A DNA stretch of 64,000 nucleotides, taken from contig NZ_QQBA01000004.1 in assembly GCF_003350545.1 (NCBI RefSeq), forward strand, positions 162,421 to 226,420, in the 5' to 3' direction. Positions 27,742 through 36,588 of this stretch are shown here, one piece after another; position 1 is the stretch's first letter, and each line of letters begins with the position of its first letter. The translations under genes were made by a program, and so were the position numbers. Origin of the DNA: Flavobacterium glaciei. GTDB taxonomy: Bacteria; Bacteroidota; Bacteroidia; Flavobacteriales; Flavobacteriaceae. The notes beneath the pieces are model-generated. The model saw only the letters and a list, made by a program, of their open reading frames with translations, did not search any database and was not told where the DNA came from.

Positions 27742-27805
27742 TAACCGCTAATTCGCTAATTTCATCTCTTGCTTGAGGGTTTTTTAATTTGCGAATTAGC
27801 GGTTA
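27742..27805. repeat. Perfect 15-bp inverted repeat
   Basis: TAACCGCTAATTCGC (27742-27756) and GCGAATTAGCGGTTA (27791-27805) are perfect inverted repeats with a 34-bp loop. It has no typical terminator T-run directly after the stem. Confidence 0.7.
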
Positions 27806-27873
27806 TGTTTTTAACATCCTGTAAACTTTTCTCAATTTTCTGTTAACATTAAATCGTAACAACAAACTAATTT

Positions 27874-27881
27874 TATCTTTG
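27874..27881 (+). promoter_or_regulatory. -7 promoter element of the aldo/keto reductase gene
   Basis: TATCTTTG matches TAnnTTTG exactly 33 bases before the ATG; no clear -33 element is seen. Confidence 0.5.
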
Positions 27882-27913
27882 TTTTCGAAAAATAAAATAC
27901 AATTTCCTTAAAA

Positions 27914-28951
27914 ATGAAATATACTACTTTACCCAATACTGATGTAAAAGTCAGCAAGATTTGCCTTGGAACGATGACCTTTGGTGAACAAAATACGGAA
28001 GCTGATGGTCATGCCCAAATGGATTATGCTTTAGAAAACGGAGTCAATTTTTTTGATACTGCCGAAATGTATTCGGTTCCAGCGCGTCAGGAAACCTACG
28101 GAAGTACAGAGAAAATTATTGGAACCTGGTTTAAAAAAACTGGAAAAAGGGAAGAAATAGTTTTGGCTTCTAAAATTGCTGGACCTAATCCGAATTTTGG
28201 CTACATGAGAGAGAAATTAGATTTCTCACCGGCCAGCATCAAGTTTGCATTGGATAACAGTTTACAACGCTTACAAACAGATTATATTGATGTGTACCAA
28301 TTGCATTGGCCAGAACGCAAAACTAATTATTTTGGACAACGCGGTTTCAAAGTACAGGACGATGCTTGGGAAGATAATATTCATAATGTGTTGGAAACAT
28401 TGGACGGTTTTGTCAAAGAAGGAAAAATCAAACACATCGGACTTTCAAATGAAAATCCCTGGGGGATTATGCGTTTTCTGGAGGAAAGTAAATACAACAA
28501 TTTGCCAAGAGTAAAAACGATTCAAAATCCATATTCATTATTGAATAGACTTTTTGAAAACGGTTCTGCTGAGGTTTGCCTAAGAGAAAATGTTGGTTTA
28601 TTAGCGTATTCACCAATGGCTTTTGGGGTTTTATCGGGTAAATTCTTGACTGGACAAGCGCATCCAAATGCCAGAATCAAATTGTTTCCGCAGTATTCCA
28701 GATACAACAGCGCACAAAGTACTGAAGCAACTCGATTGTATCAGGAAATCGCTGAGAAAAACGGACTAACCTTGACGGAATTGTCTTTGGCATTTATAGA
28801 ACAACAGCCATTTGTAACGAGTACAATTATTGGGGCAACAACACTGGAACAATTAAAAGAAAATATCGATACGATTCAAGTGTCTCTTTCGGATGAAATC
28901 TTAAAAGCGATTGATGAAGTTCAAGCAGTGATTCCTGATCCTGCTCCGTAA
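27914..28951 (+). CDS. NADP(H)-dependent aldo/keto reductase (Tas-like)
   Basis: The 345 residues fit the Tas/YghZ type: KICLGTMTFGEQNTEADGH, NFFDTAEMYSVP with the catalytic Asp and Tyr, VLASKIAGP with Lys, and YQLHWPERKTNYFGQRGF with His. The C-terminal STIIGATTLEQLKENID binds the cofactor phosphate. It reduces aldehydes or ketones; the physiological substrate is not known. It is transcribed alone, between two repeat-bearing gaps. Confidence 0.92.
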   Translation: MKYTTLPNTDVKVSKICLGTMTFGEQNTEADGHAQMDYALENGVNFFDTAEMYSVPARQETYGSTEKIIGTWFKKTGKREEIVLASKIAGPNPNFGYMREKLDFSPASIKFALDNSLQRLQTDYIDVYQLHWPERKTNYFGQRGFKVQDDAWEDNIHNVLETLDGFVKEGKIKHIGLSNENPWGIMRFLEESKYNNLPRVKTIQNPYSLLNRLFENGSAEVCLRENVGLLAYSPMAFGVLSGKFLTGQAHPNARIKLFPQYSRYNSAQSTEATRLYQEIAEKNGLTLTELSLAFIEQQPFVTSTIIGATTLEQLKENIDTIQVSLSDEILKAIDEVQAVIPDPAP

Positions 28952-28969
28952 AGTAATTTTAACTTCAAA

Positions 28970-29034
28970 ATTCACAAAGAAGCAATTCAAACCTTTGTGA
29001 ACTTGGCGCTTTCTTTGTGAACTTTGTGGTTAAA
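28970..29034. repeat. CTTTGTGAA-type dispersed repeat, second copy
   Basis: The sequence has ATTCACAAAG on the left and two CTTTGTGAACTT phrases on the right, shared with 10772-10884, between the convergent reductase and transglycosylase genes. Confidence 0.5.
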
Positions 29035-29043
29035 TATTAAGAA

Positions 29044-31011
29044 TTAAAGATCAAATTCCTCGTCAACAGCTAAGGAATCCACTTTTATTTGCGTTGAATC
29101 TTGTATTTTATATTTGATAAGAGATTTTGCAGGACCGGAAATCAGTATGGGTAAGGACCTATTAATTGTGTCTTCTGGAGTCAAAAGTCCTCTTCGAAAC
29201 ATAATATTAGTCAGGAACGATTCTTGTTTTACAGCAAAATCTTTCAACATCCCTTGATCGTTAAACTGATACATGAATTTTTTAGGACTTGGAATAATTC
29301 GGGCGAGATACAAGCATTCGTTCAGCGATAATTCCGAAGGTGTTTTTTGAAAATAAAACTGACTTGCTTCTCCAATTCCATATACATTTGGACCCCATTC
29401 GATAATATTAAAATATACTTCGAGCATGCGTTCCTTACTCACAATTCGGTTATTTTCCAGGATGTAAACCAATAATATTTCCTCCAGTTTGCGGGATACG
29501 GTTTTCTCCCGACTCAGAAATGCATTTTTTACTAGTTGCATGCTTATGGTACTGGCGCCGCGTGAAAACTTTTTGGTTCTGATGTTTTTTACGATGGATT
29601 GTTTGAATGCTTCGCTGATGAATCCACGATGCGAAAAGAAAGAAGGATCTTCAGTAGTCAAAACCGACTTTCTTAAATACGGTGAAATTTGGTCTAGCGG
29701 CGTATAGTTTGGATTGGCTGCACCAACTAAAACTGGACGTTGCAACACATTTTTGATAAGGGCACGATATACAAATTCGCCATTGAGTTTGTTCAGGTTG
29801 GCTTCGCCATATTTGGTAATTTTTAGATTTTCTTTCTTCAATTTACTGTCAAAAACCAACTGATTGGGTTTGTTTTGGTTAAAAGCAAAGTCCAATTTGT
29901 AATCAAAAGCACCACTAGCTTCCATCCCTTGAAAATGGGTAAATAGACCTTCAGGAAGCGAAGTGATAAAATCCTGCGCTTTCATTTTTGGAATGTTGAC
30001 TTTGAGTTTGTAAATGGTGTCTTTCTCCGTTTCATAAATTGCATAAGGATGAAATTTTATTTTGTTCAACTGAACCGTTGAGCTGCTGTCAATAGAAATA
30101 AAATCAGAACCTAATAAGAATCGGTAATCAAATTTAGCATTTTTCAGTAAGACATCTTTGCTGGCAATTTTCGGATGGTTGAGTTTTAAATTGGCAATAG
30201 CCATAAAGCCATCAATATGCAGTAAGTTACCGTCTTTATCGATGTTTTGAATGTTCAATCGAATAGAGTCAAAGCTTGATTTCAGGTTGAAACGCTCGTC
30301 TAAATACGGCATTTGGATTGCGCCGGTGTCAATATTTACGAAACGAATATCTGCTTTTTTGTTTCTTGGGTCAGCAAATCCTTTGATTCTCCACCGTTGT
30401 GAAATCGTATTGGTTTGAACTTTTATCGAAGTTTCGAGTTGTTTGTTGATTAATCGCAATTTTTGGAAATTGACGGTTGCCTTTTTCCCGTTATCATTAA
30501 GTCGAAAAGAAAGATTGTCTAAAATCATATCCGTAGGGACTAAATTCAGTACTTTTGAGATTATTCTGTAGGCAAACTGGGCGTAATCTCTTTTTTCATC
30601 GCGTATTTCTGTTTGATTGTCTTTTTTTAGAAAAGCATCAAAATTGCTCACTTTTCCTTTTTTTACTAACTGTACAAAACCGTTTTGGACTTCTAGAGTT
30701 CCAAGTTGGACATCGCCTGTTAGGAGGTGCCATAAATTGACGCTAGTTTTTAGTTTTTGGATTTTAAAAAGCGTGTCTCTGTGTTTTGGAACCAGAATTA
30801 TTTCGGTAAGATTCAAACCTGATAATCCGTCAAAAGAAGCTTTTTTTATCGTAAAAGAGCTGTTGTAATCCACTTCCATTTCATTGGAAACTTTTGCTAT
30901 GGTTTGTTGTAAAACGGCATCTCGAAAGATATAAAAACCGCCTACAATAAAGCATGTAACCACAAGGAATATCTTAAAAAAAAGACCAATTTTTTGTTTT
31001 GTGGTTTTCAT
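29044..31011 (-). CDS. AsmA-like/GT51 transglycosylase fusion
   Basis: ATG 31011 gives 655 residues; the upstream extension to 31047 is rejected as not signal-like. A transmembrane anchor is at about 10-30. Residues about 40-430 resemble AsmA-type repeats (LSGLNLTEIILVPKHRDTLF, VNLWHLLTGDVQLGTLEV). Residues about 436-600 form a GT51 peptidoglycan glycosyltransferase: SVLTTEDPSFFSHRG with the catalytic Glu near 454, KKFSRGASTISMQLVKN, SRKLEEILLVYILE and NIIEWGPNVYGIGEAS. No transpeptidase domain follows, so it polymerises glycan only. It may be a monofunctional enzyme with a large periplasmic insertion. Confidence 0.88.
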   Translation of the reverse strand: MKTTKQKIGLFFKIFLVVTCFIVGGFYIFRDAVLQQTIAKVSNEMEVDYNSSFTIKKASFDGLSGLNLTEIILVPKHRDTLFKIQKLKTSVNLWHLLTGDVQLGTLEVQNGFVQLVKKGKVSNFDAFLKKDNQTEIRDEKRDYAQFAYRIISKVLNLVPTDMILDNLSFRLNDNGKKATVNFQKLRLINKQLETSIKVQTNTISQRWRIKGFADPRNKKADIRFVNIDTGAIQMPYLDERFNLKSSFDSIRLNIQNIDKDGNLLHIDGFMAIANLKLNHPKIASKDVLLKNAKFDYRFLLGSDFISIDSSSTVQLNKIKFHPYAIYETEKDTIYKLKVNIPKMKAQDFITSLPEGLFTHFQGMEASGAFDYKLDFAFNQNKPNQLVFDSKLKKENLKITKYGEANLNKLNGEFVYRALIKNVLQRPVLVGAANPNYTPLDQISPYLRKSVLTTEDPSFFSHRGFISEAFKQSIVKNIRTKKFSRGASTISMQLVKNAFLSREKTVSRKLEEILLVYILENNRIVSKERMLEVYFNIIEWGPNVYGIGEASQFYFQKTPSELSLNECLYLARIIPSPKKFMYQFNDQGMLKDFAVKQESFLTNIMFRRGLLTPEDTINRSLPILISGPAKSLIKYKIQDSTQIKVDSLAVDEEFDL

Positions 31012-31176
31012 GTAGCGTACTTTTATTTGGGGTGGCAAAAATAGCAACTTTTTAAGTGTTTTGCTTATGGTTAAACTAAAGTTTAATAAACCATTAGCAT
31101 AAAGATTGTTTTGGTTTGTGTTTTTCTTTCAAAATTGGTGTAGTGTACTCAATTGTACCACATTCAATGTGGATTT

Positions 31177-31689
31177 TTACATTATGTTTAGAAGTAATAG
31201 GTCTACTTTTTGTTTTTGATTTGCGTATTTGATATGCAAAAGTGTGCCTTCGCCCATTCGGTTATAATAATCTAATGCTTTATTGGCAAAAAAGCGTTTG
31301 TGAAAATGTGAGAGTTCAGGTACTTGCGGATATTGTTCATGAAAAAGCATTTCGTAATAGGCCTGCCATTCTCTTTCATTTTTATCTTCAATCAAGTTTT
31401 CTTTCGTTTTTTGTGTCACGTGAATCATTTCATGCATCAGCAGATTGAGCATTAAGTGCAGCGGAAATTCAAAAGTGTTTTCAGGAATTCGTATGATTTG
31501 GGGCTCACCTAGAGCGCCTTCGGTTGTCATTAGGACAAATTCTGGTTTGGCTTTCTCCCTTAATTCGAAACCTTTGAAATTGGGGTTTTCTAAGCCATAT
31601 TCTTGTATTAAAAACTGGGCAGCAGCAATGGTTTCTCCAAGTTCATGAAAGGTATTGACGATTTGTAGGTGTTCTGGAAACGATTTCAT
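31177..31689 (-). CDS. HExxH zincin-like protein, unknown function
   Basis: This 170-residue cytosolic protein has a metalloprotease motif MLMHEMIHVTQ followed about ten residues later by an acidic stretch with EREWQAYYEMLFHEQ, which could supply the third metal ligand. It has no signal peptide. It resembles SprT-like or WSS1-like minimal zincins in layout, but I cannot place it in a named family. It lies 20 bases after radA on the same strand, so it may be co-transcribed. Confidence 0.7.
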   Translation of the reverse strand: MKSFPEHLQIVNTFHELGETIAAAQFLIQEYGLENPNFKGFELREKAKPEFVLMTTEGALGEPQIIRIPENTFEFPLHLMLNLLMHEMIHVTQKTKENLIEDKNEREWQAYYEMLFHEQYPQVPELSHFHKRFFANKALDYYNRMGEGTLLHIKYANQKQKVDLLLLNIM

Positions 31690-31709
31690 TTTTCATTTTG
31701 TTTTAAAAA

Positions 31710-33071
31710 TCACCCAAACAATTCACTCGCCACATCTTCAATTTTGGCTACCAATCTGATTTTGATTCCGGTATTTTTCAGCGCAATTTTATTGTATTTG
31801 GATACAAAAATGGTCGAAAATCCTAATTTTTCTGCTTCCTGTATGCGTTGGTCCACCCGGTTTACTGGGCGAATTTCACCAGAAAGTCCCACTTCGCCGG
31901 CAAAGCAAAAATCTTTATTTACTGCAATATCTTCATTCGAGGATAAAATAGCGGCTACAACTGCTAAATCTATTGCTGGATCATCTACTGAGATTCCTCC
32001 CGTTATGTTGAGGAAAACGTCTTTGGCGCCAAGCCTAAAACCGGCTCTTTTCTCTAAAACGGCCAGAATCATATTGAGTCTTTTAGCATTATAACCTGTG
32101 GTGCTGCGTTGCGGTGTTCCATAGACTGCAGTGCTTACCAAGGCTTGGATTTCAATCATCAACGGACGCATTCCTTCTAATGTGGAGGCAATTGCGGTTC
32201 CAGATAATTCTTCGTTTTTGTGTGAAATCAATATTTCTGATGGATTCGAAACTTCACGCAAACCGTTTCCTAGCATTTCATAAATACCAATTTCAGCAGT
32301 GGAACCGAAACGGTTTTTTAACGAACGTAAAATGCGATAAACGTGGTTTCGGTCGCCTTCAAACTGCAACACCGTGTCTACCATGTGCTCCAGGATTTTT
32401 GGTCCTGCAATATTACCATCTTTGGTGATGTGACCAATCAGAATCACGGGAATATTGGTTTCTTTAGCAAATTTAATCAGTTCGGCAGTAGTTTCTCGTA
32501 TTTGAGAAATACTTCCGGGAGTAGATTCAATATAATCTGTATGCAAGGTTTGAATAGAATCGATTATCACGATTTCTGGTTCGATGGCTTCAATTTGCTT
32601 GAAAATATTTTGTGTTTTGGTTTCAGTAAGAATATAGCAATTGTCGCCGCTTGGCGTGATTCTTTCGGCACGCATTTTTATTTGTTTCTGACTTTCTTCA
32701 CCCGAAACATATAAAGTTTTGTAAGGTAATTTTAGAGAAATTTGCAATAAGAGCGTGCTTTTTCCAATGCCGGGTTCGCCACCCAAAAGGATTAAAGAAC
32801 CGGGAACGATACCGCCTCCTAACACACGATTTAATTCGCTGTCAGTAGTGTCCATCCGGATTTCCTGAGCCGAATCAATTTCGTTTATTCGTAACGGTTT
32901 TGGTGCTTTATTACTGGAAGCTGGTTCGCTTTTCCAAGCTACTTTTTCTTGTTTTTGGATTATTTCCTCTGCTATGGTGTTCCATTCTTTACAAGAATTA
33001 CATTGTCCTTGCCATTTTGCATATTGTGCGCCACAGTTTTGGCAAAAAAAAGTTGTTTTTACTTTTGACAT
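31710..33071 (-). CDS. radA: DNA repair protein RadA
   Basis: The 453 residues carry a C4 zinc finger (CQNCGAQYAKWQGQCNSC), Walker A GGEPGIGKSTLL, Walker B VIIDSIQTL, the RadA motif LKNRFGS, and a C-terminal Lon-like domain (GGISVDDPAIDLAVVAAI, FAGEVGLSGEIRPV). It is a RecA-like helicase that promotes branch migration in recombination. The ATG overlaps the stop codon of the upstream esterase gene by one base (TAATG), so translation is coupled. Confidence 0.97.
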   Translation of the reverse strand: MSKVKTTFFCQNCGAQYAKWQGQCNSCKEWNTIAEEIIQKQEKVAWKSEPASSNKAPKPLRINEIDSAQEIRMDTTDSELNRVLGGGIVPGSLILLGGEPGIGKSTLLLQISLKLPYKTLYVSGEESQKQIKMRAERITPSGDNCYILTETKTQNIFKQIEAIEPEIVIIDSIQTLHTDYIESTPGSISQIRETTAELIKFAKETNIPVILIGHITKDGNIAGPKILEHMVDTVLQFEGDRNHVYRILRSLKNRFGSTAEIGIYEMLGNGLREVSNPSEILISHKNEELSGTAIASTLEGMRPLMIEIQALVSTAVYGTPQRSTTGYNAKRLNMILAVLEKRAGFRLGAKDVFLNITGGISVDDPAIDLAVVAAILSSNEDIAVNKDFCFAGEVGLSGEIRPVNRVDQRIQEAEKLGFSTIFVSKYNKIALKNTGIKIRLVAKIEDVASELFG

Positions 33072-34219
33072 TATTTTTTTGGTGTTTGACTGATCATATC
33101 ATCATATTTCTCCATCATCATATTTTTTGTGAGGTCGCCAATTTCTTCTAATTGCGAAGCGGTTTGGTATCGTTTTGCTGCTTTTTTCAGGTCACCTGTT
33201 TTTTCATACATTAAACCCAATTCATAATCGGCAAGCATAGATTTTGGATAATTTTTATTAGCAATTTCAGCTAATTTGTCTAATTCTGAATAGGCTTTAT
33301 TTTTAAGAATTGCAGCTTCAATAGCTTTGAAATCATTGACGCGAATGGGGATTTTAAGACCTAAATTTTTAGATAAAACCTCATATTTATTAGTCAAATA
33401 GTCCACATATCCGGATTGAAGAATGACAATTTTATCCGAATATTCAGTTGAGGAAATAGGTTTATACGCATCGAAAAATTGGTAAAGCGCATGGGGAATC
33501 GAATACAGAACCAGTGAATAATGGGAAGCTCCTGCAAAATTATCAAACTTGTAATTCAGTAACGGATTTGTAACTTGTTTTATATTTGTGTCTAGTTGCT
33601 TGATTGATGTTTGGAGTTTTTTTACATCGCCATCACCATTTGACTGATAATAAAAAATAGGTTGTTTAAGTTTTGAAAGCTGCTCCGGAATTCGATTTTC
33701 CATATCAGGAGCAAGTTCTGGACTCAATGAAATATAGGCATTAAAAATAGGATTGTCTTTGTATAGAAAAAAGTTCAAAAAACCAGCAGTTGTGTCGTGA
33801 CCGGCTATGATGCGGAAAGGCGCAACAGGATATTTCTTTTCGATGTAGGGTAGTAATTCGGCACCAATGAATTCGAAAAATTTTGCTCCTTTTCCAGAAG
33901 GAACTCCATTTGCTTCATCATAATTGCAGTCGTCATATCGTTCGTTGTTTTTGTTTTGGCTAATGCCTACGATGATGGTTTCGGGTAAATCATCCCAATA
34001 GGCTCCATAATTTAATGTGCCGTAGAAAGGGTCAAACAGATAATCTCCGTCTAACAGAACTAGAATTGGGTATTTTTTATTTGGATTTTTTTCAAAAGAA
34101 GGCGGCAGTCCAATAGTGATTTCGCGACTTTCACCAAGCACTTGTGAATCGAAAGCAATCGTAGTTTTTTGTGAAAATACGGAAACAGAAAAGAGTAATA
34201 AGAGTATTATTTTTTTCAT
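33071..34219 (-). CDS. Exported esterase-like alpha/beta hydrolase with TPR tail; nucleophile replaced
   Basis: ATG 34219 gives 382 residues with signal peptide MKKIILLLLFSVSVFSQ. Residues about 25-270 match the esterase D/IroE-like family (YPILVLLDGDYLF, IIVGISQ, YPVAPFRIIAG). The usual GHSxGG nucleophile elbow reads GHDTTAG here, so the serine is replaced by Asp142 and hydrolase activity is doubtful. The C-terminal part (about 320-380) has TPR helices (LADYELGLMYEKTGDLKKAAKRYQ). It is translationally coupled to radA. Whether it acts as a lipid or sugar esterase is unknown. Confidence 0.82.
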   Translation of the reverse strand: MKKIILLLLFSVSVFSQKTTIAFDSQVLGESREITIGLPPSFEKNPNKKYPILVLLDGDYLFDPFYGTLNYGAYWDDLPETIIVGISQNKNNERYDDCNYDEANGVPSGKGAKFFEFIGAELLPYIEKKYPVAPFRIIAGHDTTAGFLNFFLYKDNPIFNAYISLSPELAPDMENRIPEQLSKLKQPIFYYQSNGDGDVKKLQTSIKQLDTNIKQVTNPLLNYKFDNFAGASHYSLVLYSIPHALYQFFDAYKPISSTEYSDKIVILQSGYVDYLTNKYEVLSKNLGLKIPIRVNDFKAIEAAILKNKAYSELDKLAEIANKNYPKSMLADYELGLMYEKTGDLKKAAKRYQTASQLEEIGDLTKNMMMEKYDDMISQTPKK

Positions 34220-34350
34220 AATTTGGTTTATTTTAGAAAGTGTAGAAATTCTAATTATTAGCAAGCAATATAAACATAATTACTTTTATTAGAAAATGAA
34301 TACCAGTAAATGTTGCGATTGCGTTTTGGTTTCAAGCGAGGAACTAGCTA

Positions 34351-34406
34351 AAAAAAATAGCCACTCATTATTGATTTTAAAAGTCAAAATCAGATAATCA
34401 GTGGCT
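34351..34406 (-). terminator. Terminator downstream of panD
   Basis: TAGCCACT and AGTGGCTA, with inner arms ATTGATTTT / AAAATCAGAT, form a long imperfect stem from 34358 to 34406. On the reverse strand the stem is followed by a T-run, 34 bases after panD. Confidence 0.75.
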
Positions 34407-34439
34407 AAAAATATTGTTATTTTTTTGTATGAATAGGAA

Positions 34440-34790
34440 TTAAGTCAACGAATTGTCATTTTCATTTGGAAAAATAATCCATGGTTTGAAGGTTTTAGCT
34501 TCCTCAAAATCCATGCTTGCGTAGGAAATGATGATGATGATATCGTCTTTTTGTACTTTTCTGGCAGCAGGACCGTTGAGTGTTATGGTTCCTGAATTTT
34601 TTTCGCCTACGATCGCATAAGTGTCAAAACGCTCACCGTTATTGATGTTTACGATAGAGACTTTTTCGCCTTCAATAATATTGGAAGCTTCTAGTAATGA
34701 CTCGTCAATAGTGATGGATCCGATGTAATTTAAATCGGCTCCGGTTACCTTAACGCGGTGAATTTTTGATTTTAATACTTGAATTTGCAT
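34440..34790 (-). CDS. panD: Aspartate 1-decarboxylase
   Basis: The 116 residues match PanD. The pro-enzyme self-cleavage site is at [10 protein letters not shown], between Gly and Ser, creating the pyruvoyl group from Ser25. [12 protein letters not shown] and [10 protein letters not shown] are also conserved. It makes beta-alanine from aspartate for pantothenate and CoA synthesis. It lies 14 bases after panC on the same strand, so the two form a pathway operon. Confidence 0.96.
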   Translation of the reverse strand: MQIQVLKSKIHRVKVTGADLNYIGSITIDESLLEASNIIEGEKVSIVNINNGERFDTYAIVGEKNSGTITLNGPAARKVQKDDIIIIISYASMDFEEAKTFKPWIIFPNENDNSLT

Positions 34791-34804
34791 GCTACAAAAG
34801 TAAA

Positions 34805-35653
34805 TTAATTTAATGAAATGGTGTCAATCAAACGAATATTGTTGACTAATACGGCAATAAAAGCGCGGTATTTTTTATTTTTATTTTTTCGAGTACAGGA
34901 TATAAGAGTTGCTTCGTCCGCAATGGTGAAGTATTCTAATGTAAAGTGAGGATTATTATCGAATGATTTTTGAACCCATTCTGATATTTCAGTCGTACTT
35001 TTTGTAACAAATTGCTCTTTTACTGTGCTAAGTACTTTGTAAATAATAGCAGCTTCGTCTCGTTCCATACCGGATAAACGTTCGTTTCTGGAGCTCATGG
35101 CAAGATCATTAGCTTCTCTATAAATAGGACAGCCAATGACGTTTACTTTTAAGTGATTTTTAGCGACCATCTTTTTTACAATTTGTAATTGTTGAAAATC
35201 TTTCTCGCCAAAATAAGCGTTAGTTGGATCAACAATTTCAAAAAGTCGCTTTACAATAGTCCCTACACCATTAAAATGTCCGGGTCTGAATTTGCCTTCC
35301 ATTTGGTTTTCCAATCCATCAAAATCGAATGGTTCTGAGACTGGTTTTCCGTCATAAATATCTTCAACACTGGGTGCGTACAAGATGATTTCTGGATTCA
35401 AATTGGTTAATTTTTTTACATCTTCATCCAATGTTCTTGGATATTTTGCCAAGTCTTCTGGGTTATTGAATTGGGTAGGATTTACAAAAATACTGACAAC
35501 GGTAGTGTCATTTTCCAGCAGTGATTTCTGCATTAAAGCTAAGTGACCTTGATGTAAAGCACCCATAGTAGGAACAAATCCAATGGAGGAATGGATGGTT
35601 TTTATAGATTTCAAATAGTCCATTAAAGAAGCTTTTCCGTAGAAAATATGCAT
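34805..35653 (-). CDS. panC: Pantothenate synthetase
   Basis: The 282 residues match Pan[15 protein letters not shown] with the HIGH-like motif, [37 protein letters not shown] and the KMSKS-like [10 protein letters not shown]. It joins pantoate to beta-alanine using ATP. It is co-directional with panD, 14 bases away, and divergent from the GT5 gene. Confidence 0.96.
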   Translation of the reverse strand: MHIFYGKASLMDYLKSIKTIHSSIGFVPTMGALHQGHLALMQKSLLENDTTVVSIFVNPTQFNNPEDLAKYPRTLDEDVKKLTNLNPEIILYAPSVEDIYDGKPVSEPFDFDGLENQMEGKFRPGHFNGVGTIVKRLFEIVDPTNAYFGEKDFQQLQIVKKMVAKNHLKVNVIGCPIYREANDLAMSSRNERLSGMERDEAAIIYKVLSTVKEQFVTKSTTEISEWVQKSFDNNPHFTLEYFTIADEATLISCTRKNKNKKYRAFIAVLVNNIRLIDTISLN

Positions 35654-35676
35654 GGCAGTATTATTAAAATTAGTTG

Positions 35677-35684
35677 CAAACTTA
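35677..35684 (-). promoter_or_regulatory. -7 promoter element of panC-panD
   Basis: The reverse strand reads TAAGTTTG, an exact TAnnTTTG match, 24 bases before the panC ATG. Confidence 0.5.
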
Positions 35685-35715
35685 CTATTTTAGTTAATAA
35701 CTGCATAAATTTTTG

Positions 35716-35723
35716 TAATTTTG
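35716..35723 (+). promoter_or_regulatory. -7 promoter element of the GT5-DUF4270-glmS unit
   Basis: TAATTTTG matches TAnnTTTG exactly 38 bases before ATG 35762 and is divergent from the panC element. Confidence 0.5.
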
Positions 35724-35761
35724 CATGGTTTTTATTGCCAATAAATTAAGTAAATTACAAT

Positions 35762-36568
35762 ATGAAAGATAAGAGGATATTATATGTATCATCTGAAGTG
35801 GTGCCGTATCTCGCTGAAAACGAGGTCTCTTTAATGTCTTATGACGTTCCAAAAATGATTAATGATCAAGGCGGACAAATAAGAATTTTTATGCCAAGGT
35901 ATGGAAATATTAACGAGAGAAGACACCAATTGCACGAGGTAATTAGACTTTCGGGGATGAATTTGGTAGTGAATGACTTGGATATGCCGTTAATTATAAA
36001 AGTAGCTTCCATTCCAAAGGAAAGAATACAAGTTTACTTTATTGATAATGATGAATATTTCAAAAGAAAGGCAACGTTTGCTGATGAAGAAGGTGTGATG
36101 TATCCTGACAATGATGAGCGTGCCATATTTTTTGCAAAAGGAGTTGTGGAGACCGTTAAGAAACTCAACTGGGTTCCTGATATTATTCATGTACATGGAT
36201 GGATGGCTGCTATGCTGCCTATTTATATGAAACATTTTTATAAAAATGAAGCATTGTTTTCAGAGACAAAGATTGTTACTTCTGTTTACAGTCAATCTTT
36301 TGATGGTACTTTAGATATAGAGATGATTAATAAAGTAAAATTTGATGGTATTCCTGATGAGGCAATTTCGGATTTGGAAGTTCCAGGTTATGAAAACATC
36401 ATTAAGGCCACTATTAAGCATTCAGATGCGGTGATTATTGCATCAGAAAACCTGTCTCCAAGTTTAACAAAATATATAGAATCTTCAGGAAAACCTTTTT
36501 TACCTTTCGCACCGAAAGATGCATTCGCAGAAGCGTATACTAATTTCTATAGAGATGAGGTTCTTTAA
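35762..36568 (+). CDS. Truncated GT5-like glycogen/starch synthase protein
   Basis: The 268 residues correspond to the N-terminal Rossmann half of a GT5 glycogen synthase: RILYVSSEVVPYL, IRIFMPRYGNIN, FFAKGVVETVKKLNWVPDII, HVHGWMAAMLPIYMKHFY. The usual ADP-glucose-binding KxGGL near residue 18 is replaced by AENEVSL, and the whole C-terminal GT domain is missing, so it is probably not an active synthase. It begins an apparent operon with DUF4270 and glmS (gaps of 20 and 6 bases). It may be a regulator or a scaffold for wall or lipid sugar work. Confidence 0.8.
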   Translation: MKDKRILYVSSEVVPYLAENEVSLMSYDVPKMINDQGGQIRIFMPRYGNINERRHQLHEVIRLSGMNLVVNDLDMPLIIKVASIPKERIQVYFIDNDEYFKRKATFADEEGVMYPDNDERAIFFAKGVVETVKKLNWVPDIIHVHGWMAAMLPIYMKHFYKNEALFSETKIVTSVYSQSFDGTLDIEMINKVKFDGIPDEAISDLEVPGYENIIKATIKHSDAVIIASENLSPSLTKYIESSGKPFLPFAPKDAFAEAYTNFYRDEVL

Positions 36569-36588
36569 ATTAAACTTTTTTATTAAAT

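Larger units (their letters stand above)
27450..27913. other. Gap with tandem repeat and hairpin
   Basis: This 464-base gap between the OmpA lipoprotein and the aldo/keto reductase holds no gene. It contains a weak terminator-like stem (AAAGGTTC 27474-27481 / GGACCTTT 27496-27503 followed by T), two 90-bp repeat units, a 15-bp perfect inverted repeat and the -7 promoter of the reductase, each listed separately. Confidence 0.7.
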
